In this document: positions 60,361-64,000 of the stretch, piece after piece
How the letters are laid out: each line of letters begins with the position of its first letter
How positions within the stretch are numbered: position 1 is the first letter of the stretch
NCBI GenBank assembly: GCA_965178125.1
Contig: OZ237764.1
Location: forward strand, 310,001 to 374,000
DNA: 64,000 nucleotides
Reading direction: 5' to 3'
DNA from: Bilabrum cf. latius
Lineage: Eukaryota; Bigyra: Bicosoecida; Bigyra; Bicosoecida
The notes under the pieces: model-generated
Databases searched by the model: none
Seen by the model: only the letters and a program-made list of their open reading frames with translations
Told to the model about the DNA's origin: nothing
Translations under genes and position numbers: made by a program

Positions 60361-62328
60361 TCAAACCTTGATCGTGACATCGGCCCCCTGCTGCCAGTCG
60401 TACATGGACACCGTCGCAGATCCCTTCTTGCCACCTCCCGAGGCGTCCTCTACCGTCACCTCGTAGTCGCCCAGGAACCCACGGACCTGAACCGTCCCGT
60501 CCTCGCTCGTCACACCGGTCGCGTTTGTCCACCACTGGTTGAACACGAGGTCCCGCCAGCGGTAGTACCCGGGCTTGGGCACGTAGACATCTGGCTCCGG
60601 GTTGGAGAACAGCGGCCCGCTGTGCCTCCAGTGGAACTGGTCCGCGAATCCCCACATCAGGAAAGACTCCACCCCCGGCACGGAGAAAGCCGCCGTGAGG
60701 TAGTCAGCCAGATGGTCCCCGTACAGCTCCAGGTCCGTCTGCACCACGTCGTATTCAGTGACCCTCAGGGGAATGCCCCCCCACCCGGGGGCACCCTCTC
60801 CGGGGGCCAGCGACTGCATGCATCGCAGCACTGCCTCCATCGCCGGCATGCCCCACTCGAAGTGGCTCTCCAGCCCGAAGAACGTCATGGCTTCATTAGG
60901 CCCGCCCCCCTGGGCCTTGATGGCCGCCTGGATGGCAGGCAGCTTCTCCTGGTAGAATGGGAGCCTACCCGCCCCGAACACGCTCGAGCACACGTCGTCG
61001 TCGTTTAGGCCCGTCCCCGCCTTGGGGTCACCCTGCGCCGCCAGACGCATCCAGTGGGCCACGGTCCCGACCGGGTCACCAGACTTGTCCTGAATCAGAT
61101 TGTTCGAGTAGATCTCATTCGCGACGTCCCATTCTAGGGACTGGCCGCCGAACTGGGCGAGGCGGGCACGCGTCCCGCTCGTCTCGTTGATGACGTGCTC
61201 GTTCGCCCGAGCAAGTGCTTCGGCGGACTTGTTGGCGTTCACGAGAGCGCATACGTCCTTGGGGAGCCAGCGGCAGCTGTCCCAGACTAAAGAATGGGTC
61301 CTGATCACGTGCCGTGACTTGTTGGCGTTTAGATGCAGGTTGTTGTGCATCCATTCGAACACTTCAAAGGTCTGGTTCTCCACCTTGGAGTCCGGGCCTT
61401 CCTCCCAGCCCCACCAGTCGAACCCCGATTCCATCACGGCGGCATTGAAGTTGTCTTTGAAGATCCGAAAGTACTCGTTCGTCGTGTTGCCGTAGTGGTC
61501 GAGAATCCCGGTGCTCATGAAGCAGCCAAACCGGAAGTAGTGCCCTTGCATGTCGGCGGAGACCCTGGCCCCCTGCACGGGCTGGCCGGTGCTCTGGTCC
61601 ACAACGCGCACCGTCAGGTCGCCCTTCCGATACTTTTCGATGCGCTCTGCGGCTGCGCTGCGCCAGGGCGCGTCTTTGGCCCTGCCGCCGTACGTAAAAC
61701 CGGAAGAAGGGAGGTCGAAAGGGGTGGGCGTGCCTTGCCCCTGCCCGTAGTTGCGGACCTGCAGCCCGCTCACAGCGATCACCTGGCCTTCGAACGGCAC
61801 GCCAACGTTGGTGTTGTACTGGCATGGAGTCGATTCAGAGCACTCGGTCTCGGCGGAAATCGCAAATCGGACCGGGGTCCAAGTCGCGTTGACCATCGGG
61901 ATGTCCATGGACTGGTAGCCCGCGTACGTGTTGGCCTGCTCCATGATGACCTGCGCGCCCGCGCCAAATGTCTCGTTGCTCTTAATCACCTTGACCTGCA
62001 CCTCAAACCCAATCGTGTCTCCCTTGGCAACCGGGGCGCTGGTTTGCACCGTAATGGTGGCTTTGTATATAAGTGGCGCTGGAGCTACGGTCGTTACCTC
62101 TAGCCCAGCCAAGCCGGAGCTGTTGTCCCATTGAAATGTAACGTACTCGGGTTCTCCGTAGTAGTGGGCGTACTTGTATCCGTCCTCTACGATTGTCTTG
62201 TACGGATAGCTGAGCCACGGATCCGGTGACGGTGTGCCGCCCAAAGTGCCAGACATGCAGGAGGCAGCAGCAAATACTGCAGGTAGAATATGCCACATGC
62301 ATTTCGAACGATAGTTTGAGCATATCAT
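60361..62328 (-). CDS. GH10 endo-beta-1,4-xylanase with N-terminal carbohydrate-binding-like domain
   Basis: 655 residues in a single frame with no UAG and no intron, ending in TGA 60361-60363. The N-terminus includes a signal-peptide core (ILPAVFAAASCMSG). Residues ~55-200 form a beta-sandwich resembling CBM4/22 modules (QVIMEQANTYAGYQSMDIP). A GH10 barrel spans about 235-600: FRFGCFMSTG, HSLVWDSCRWLP, then WDVANEIYSNN with acid/base Glu405, and LRVTEYDVVQTD with nucleophile Glu525. A C-terminal beta strand region follows (VRGFLGDYEVTVED). The order CBM22-like then GH10 is like plant and protist xylanases. It shares a 153-bp divergent promoter region with the beta-helix gene. The absence of UAG in 655 codons is notable beside its neighbours. 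Confidence 0.9.
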   Translation of the reverse strand: MICSNYRSKCMWHILPAVFAAASCMSGTLGGTPSPDPWLSYPYKTIVEDGYKYAHYYGEPEYVTFQWDNSSGLAGLEVTTVAPAPLIYKATITVQTSAPVAKGDTIGFEVQVKVIKSNETFGAGAQVIMEQANTYAGYQSMDIPMVNATWTPVRFAISAETECSESTPCQYNTNVGVPFEGQVIAVSGLQVRNYGQGQGTPTPFDLPSSGFTYGGRAKDAPWRSAAAERIEKYRKGDLTVRVVDQSTGQPVQGARVSADMQGHYFRFGCFMSTGILDHYGNTTNEYFRIFKDNFNAAVMESGFDWWGWEEGPDSKVENQTFEVFEWMHNNLHLNANKSRHVIRTHSLVWDSCRWLPKDVCALVNANKSAEALARANEHVINETSGTRARLAQFGGQSLEWDVANEIYSNNLIQDKSGDPVGTVAHWMRLAAQGDPKAGTGLNDDDVCSSVFGAGRLPFYQEKLPAIQAAIKAQGGGPNEAMTFFGLESHFEWGMPAMEAVLRCMQSLAPGEGAPGWGGIPLRVTEYDVVQTDLELYGDHLADYLTAAFSVPGVESFLMWGFADQFHWRHSGPLFSNPEPDVYVPKPGYYRWRDLVFNQWWTNATGVTSEDGTVQVRGFLGDYEVTVEDASGGGKKGSATVSMYDWQQGADVTIKV

Positions 62329-62481
62329 GGCGGCACTTGTGTCTTCTGACCCGCCGCAGTTCTTGCAGGAATCGGTTCAGTTGCAGTTGGGCTCGTGCGC
62401 GGCTGCCCCGGGCCAACGGTTCCGCTGGCACCGCGTCGGTTGGACCGCGTCATTTCTCGTGCTATTCTAGAAATACTTCGA
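62329..62481. promoter_or_regulatory. Short divergent promoter region between two secreted CAZyme genes
   Basis: Only 153 bp separate the ATG of the GH10 gene (62328, minus) from the ATG of the beta-helix gene (62482, plus). Both encode signal peptides, so co-regulation from one bidirectional promoter is plausible. No specific box is recognised. Confidence 0.5.
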
Positions 62482-64000
62482 ATGCGTCAGTCCATTCTAT
62501 TCTGTCTTGCCCTGGTACCGGCACTATCTGCGTAGGCTCAAATGGGATTCTGGGTCGACCCGGAGGGCAGCGACGCCAACCCTGGCACCTAGTCTCAACC
62601 TTTCAAGACGCCGCAGCATGCTCAGCAGGCAGTTCGCAAGGCCATAGCATCTGGAATGTCTTCCAATATTACGGTGACGATGGCAGCAGGCCGCTACCTC
62701 CTGAACACTTCGCTGGCACTTGGCCCGGAAGACTCTGGAAGGGACGGGTACGTTGTGAGGTGGATCGGGGCTCAATCAGGACTGCCTTGGTGCCGCGTGC
62801 CGCCATCAACGCGTTTGAACAGCACTTTTACTGGTTTCCTGGCGACCGGATCCTCCCAGTGGGCAGCATCCTGCGACCAGCGGGACAAAACGAACGCGAC
62901 TGTTCTAAGCGTAGGTATCCCGGTCCAATCCTGGGAGCCGCCCGCGGCGGGGTCCAAGGCTTGGACCGGCAAGCTTCCATCGGGCAGTACCCCGCTGACC
63001 AGATTCCCGTCGGATCTTGCCGACTCGCTCGGTACTGTCCGCACACGGGCGCGCACCCCTGACCTTGGCCAGTTCTTCGTGTGGGCTGACACCGTGTGCA
63101 AGAACGTTCGCGAACCTCCGTGCACCCAGTTGGCCCGCCGCGGTTTCGTCTATGCCCCCGGGTAGGTCCCTGACTCCTTCTCCCAGCCCCAGCACACGCG
63201 GATGGTCCTGTACCACGGATGGACCGACAGCTCCCACTCAGTGAAATCTGTATTTCCGGGAAACCGCACGGTACTCCTGACGAACCCGGCCGATCGTCCC
63301 ATCGGCTACTGGCCCAACCACGATAGCGAAGGCGGTGGCAGGTATTTCTACGAATCGCTCGAGTCCCTGGACTCTGGAGGCGAATGGTACTTCGACTGGG
63401 AGGGGCAGCAGCCCCTATACATCCCCGAGGCCAAAGACGAGGACCCGAACGACATGGGGTTCGTGCTGAGCGGCAGCACTGAGGTCATTACGATGGAGGG
63501 GGCGCACGACATCGAGATTGACGGCATCTCTGCCAGACACGCCTCGTGGCACTGCGACTACGAGGGGCAGCAGGTGTGCGACAGGCAGAGCACAGCATGG
63601 CAGCACTACGCCGCCATCAACATCGGAGTGGGGTCCAGGCGGGTCGCCGTGCGGAACACTGAGGTGGCGGGCAGCGGGGGTCCGGGCGTCTGGGCCTCTG
63701 CCAACGTCAGCGGTGTGACGATTGAGGGGTGCAGCATCCACGACCTGGGTGGAGGTGGGATCCGGGTCGGCTTTGACAACGCTTTCCTGTCGGGCTATGA
63801 AAGGGCAGCGGCTCAGGATTCCCACACTTATGGCGAAGCTGCGAACAGCTACTCCCATGAGATCCAGGAGCTGCGGGCGCGTCTCCTTTCGGGCAACGTG
63901 TCAGCCGACTCGTACTGCCACGGCAAAGGCAGTGGGCTGGCTGCGTTGTCAGACTTCGACCGTCAGTCCGCCCTGGCCCTTGCTGCCGGGATGCCGCCAC
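62482..64000 (+). CDS. Secreted right-handed beta-helix enzyme (polysaccharide-degrading type), cut by right edge
   Basis: 506 residues are visible from ATG 62482; the frame is still open at the edge. UAG occurs at 62533, in the NPGT-UAG-SQPFKT motif (about 62590) and at 63163. The N-terminus is a signal peptide (MRQSILFCLALVPALSA); the first UAG directly follows the A-x-A cleavage-type motif. The opening FWVDPEGSDANPGT and PFKTPQHAQQAVR is the standard start of beta-helix proteins. Later come GEWYFDWEGQQPLYIP, ITMEGAHDIEIDGIS and VSGVTIEGCSIHDLGGGGI, typical of GH141- or PL-like helices. The likely substrate is a pectic or other acidic glycan, inferred from family and from the GH78 and GH10 neighbours. 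Confidence 0.8.

Noticed and set aside
1-64000. Programmed stop-codon readthrough or a set of polycistronic small genes ending in TAG
   Set aside because: The TAGs are far too many (23 in one gene), occur within conserved domains, have no shared readthrough context, and the frame always continues. A general reassignment is simpler.
1-64000. Widespread pseudogenisation by nonsense mutation
   Set aside because: Only TAG appears in frame, never TAA or TGA, and there are no frameshifts or lost catalytic residues in the genes concerned.
1-64000. UAA also reassigned (UAR to Gln)
   Set aside because: No gene needs an internal UAA, and PUS10 ends at UAA right after its RG tail.
1-64000. A suppressor tRNA-Gln(CUA) or other tRNA gene
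   Set aside because: I saw no convincing T-loop/acceptor pairing on either strand. The matches to GGTTCGA-like sequence were inside coding regions. A tRNA scan would be decisive.
1-64000. Transposons, CRISPR arrays or bacterial operons
   Set aside because: No transposase, reverse transcriptase, integrase, terminal repeats or CRISPR spacing was seen. Introns and domain content are eukaryotic.

Overview
This is a gene-dense, GC-rich window from the nuclear genome of a microbial eukaryote. GT-AG introns interrupt several genes. The proteins are typically eukaryotic: GYF, PHD, MIB/HERC2-HECT, RBR, eIF4E, PUS10 and CBL-like EF-hand families. I cannot name the species. The set of secreted plant- and alga-polysaccharide enzymes suggests an organism that feeds on or lives against plant or algal walls, but that is inference.

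The main observation is a changed genetic code. Read with the standard code, almost every gene breaks into short pieces that end in TAG and resume in the same frame at the next codon. Read with UAG as sense, the pieces join into about 18 long genes containing roughly one hundred in-frame UAG codons by my count. Nearly all of these genes end in TGA. One (PUS10) ends in TAA, and no in-frame TAA is needed inside any gene. UAG falls beside CAG runs, in PGY-Q-Q repeats and at sites where the family normally has Gln or another polar residue, so I read UAG as glutamine. Two sites would suit leucine as well or better and are listed as findings.

Layout. 1-410 (-): 5' part of an acidic protein. 811-4827 (+): GIGYF-like GYF protein. 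5357-7702 (+): unknown disordered protein. 7815-8945 (-): secreted bulb-type lectin. 8946-11185: no convincing gene; it holds G-runs, a 47-bp tandem repeat and a broken copy of the 3' end of the 5357-7702 gene. 11186-16930 (+): PHD protein with a Q-rich, prion-like N-terminus. 17007-17834 (-): MSS51/ZMYND15 C-terminal-like protein. 17954-23285 (+): unknown multi-pass membrane protein. 23753-37844 (+): a 4,647-residue MIB/UBA/HECT ubiquitin ligase.

38133-38917 (-): myristoylated CBL-like calcium sensor. 39135-41555 (+): GT61 glycosyltransferase. 41683-44091 (-): secreted glycosidase-like protein. 44236-46773 (-): TPR protein with a mitochondrial-type presequence. 47082-48029 (-): divergent eIF4E. 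48252-51701 (+): PUS10. 51930-55102 (+): ankyrin-RBR ubiquitin ligase. 55249-58443 (-): GH78 rhamnosidase. 58649-60064 (+): unknown basic protein. 60361-62328 (-): GH10 xylanase. 62482 to the right edge (+): secreted beta-helix enzyme.

Three themes recur: post-transcriptional control (GIGYF, eIF4E, PUS10), ubiquitin ligation (HECT, RBR), and making or breaking extracellular glycans (GT61, GH78, GH10, beta-helix, lectin, glycosidase-like). The six introns I can place share GTRAG donors and a CGCAG acceptor, which helps fix gene models.
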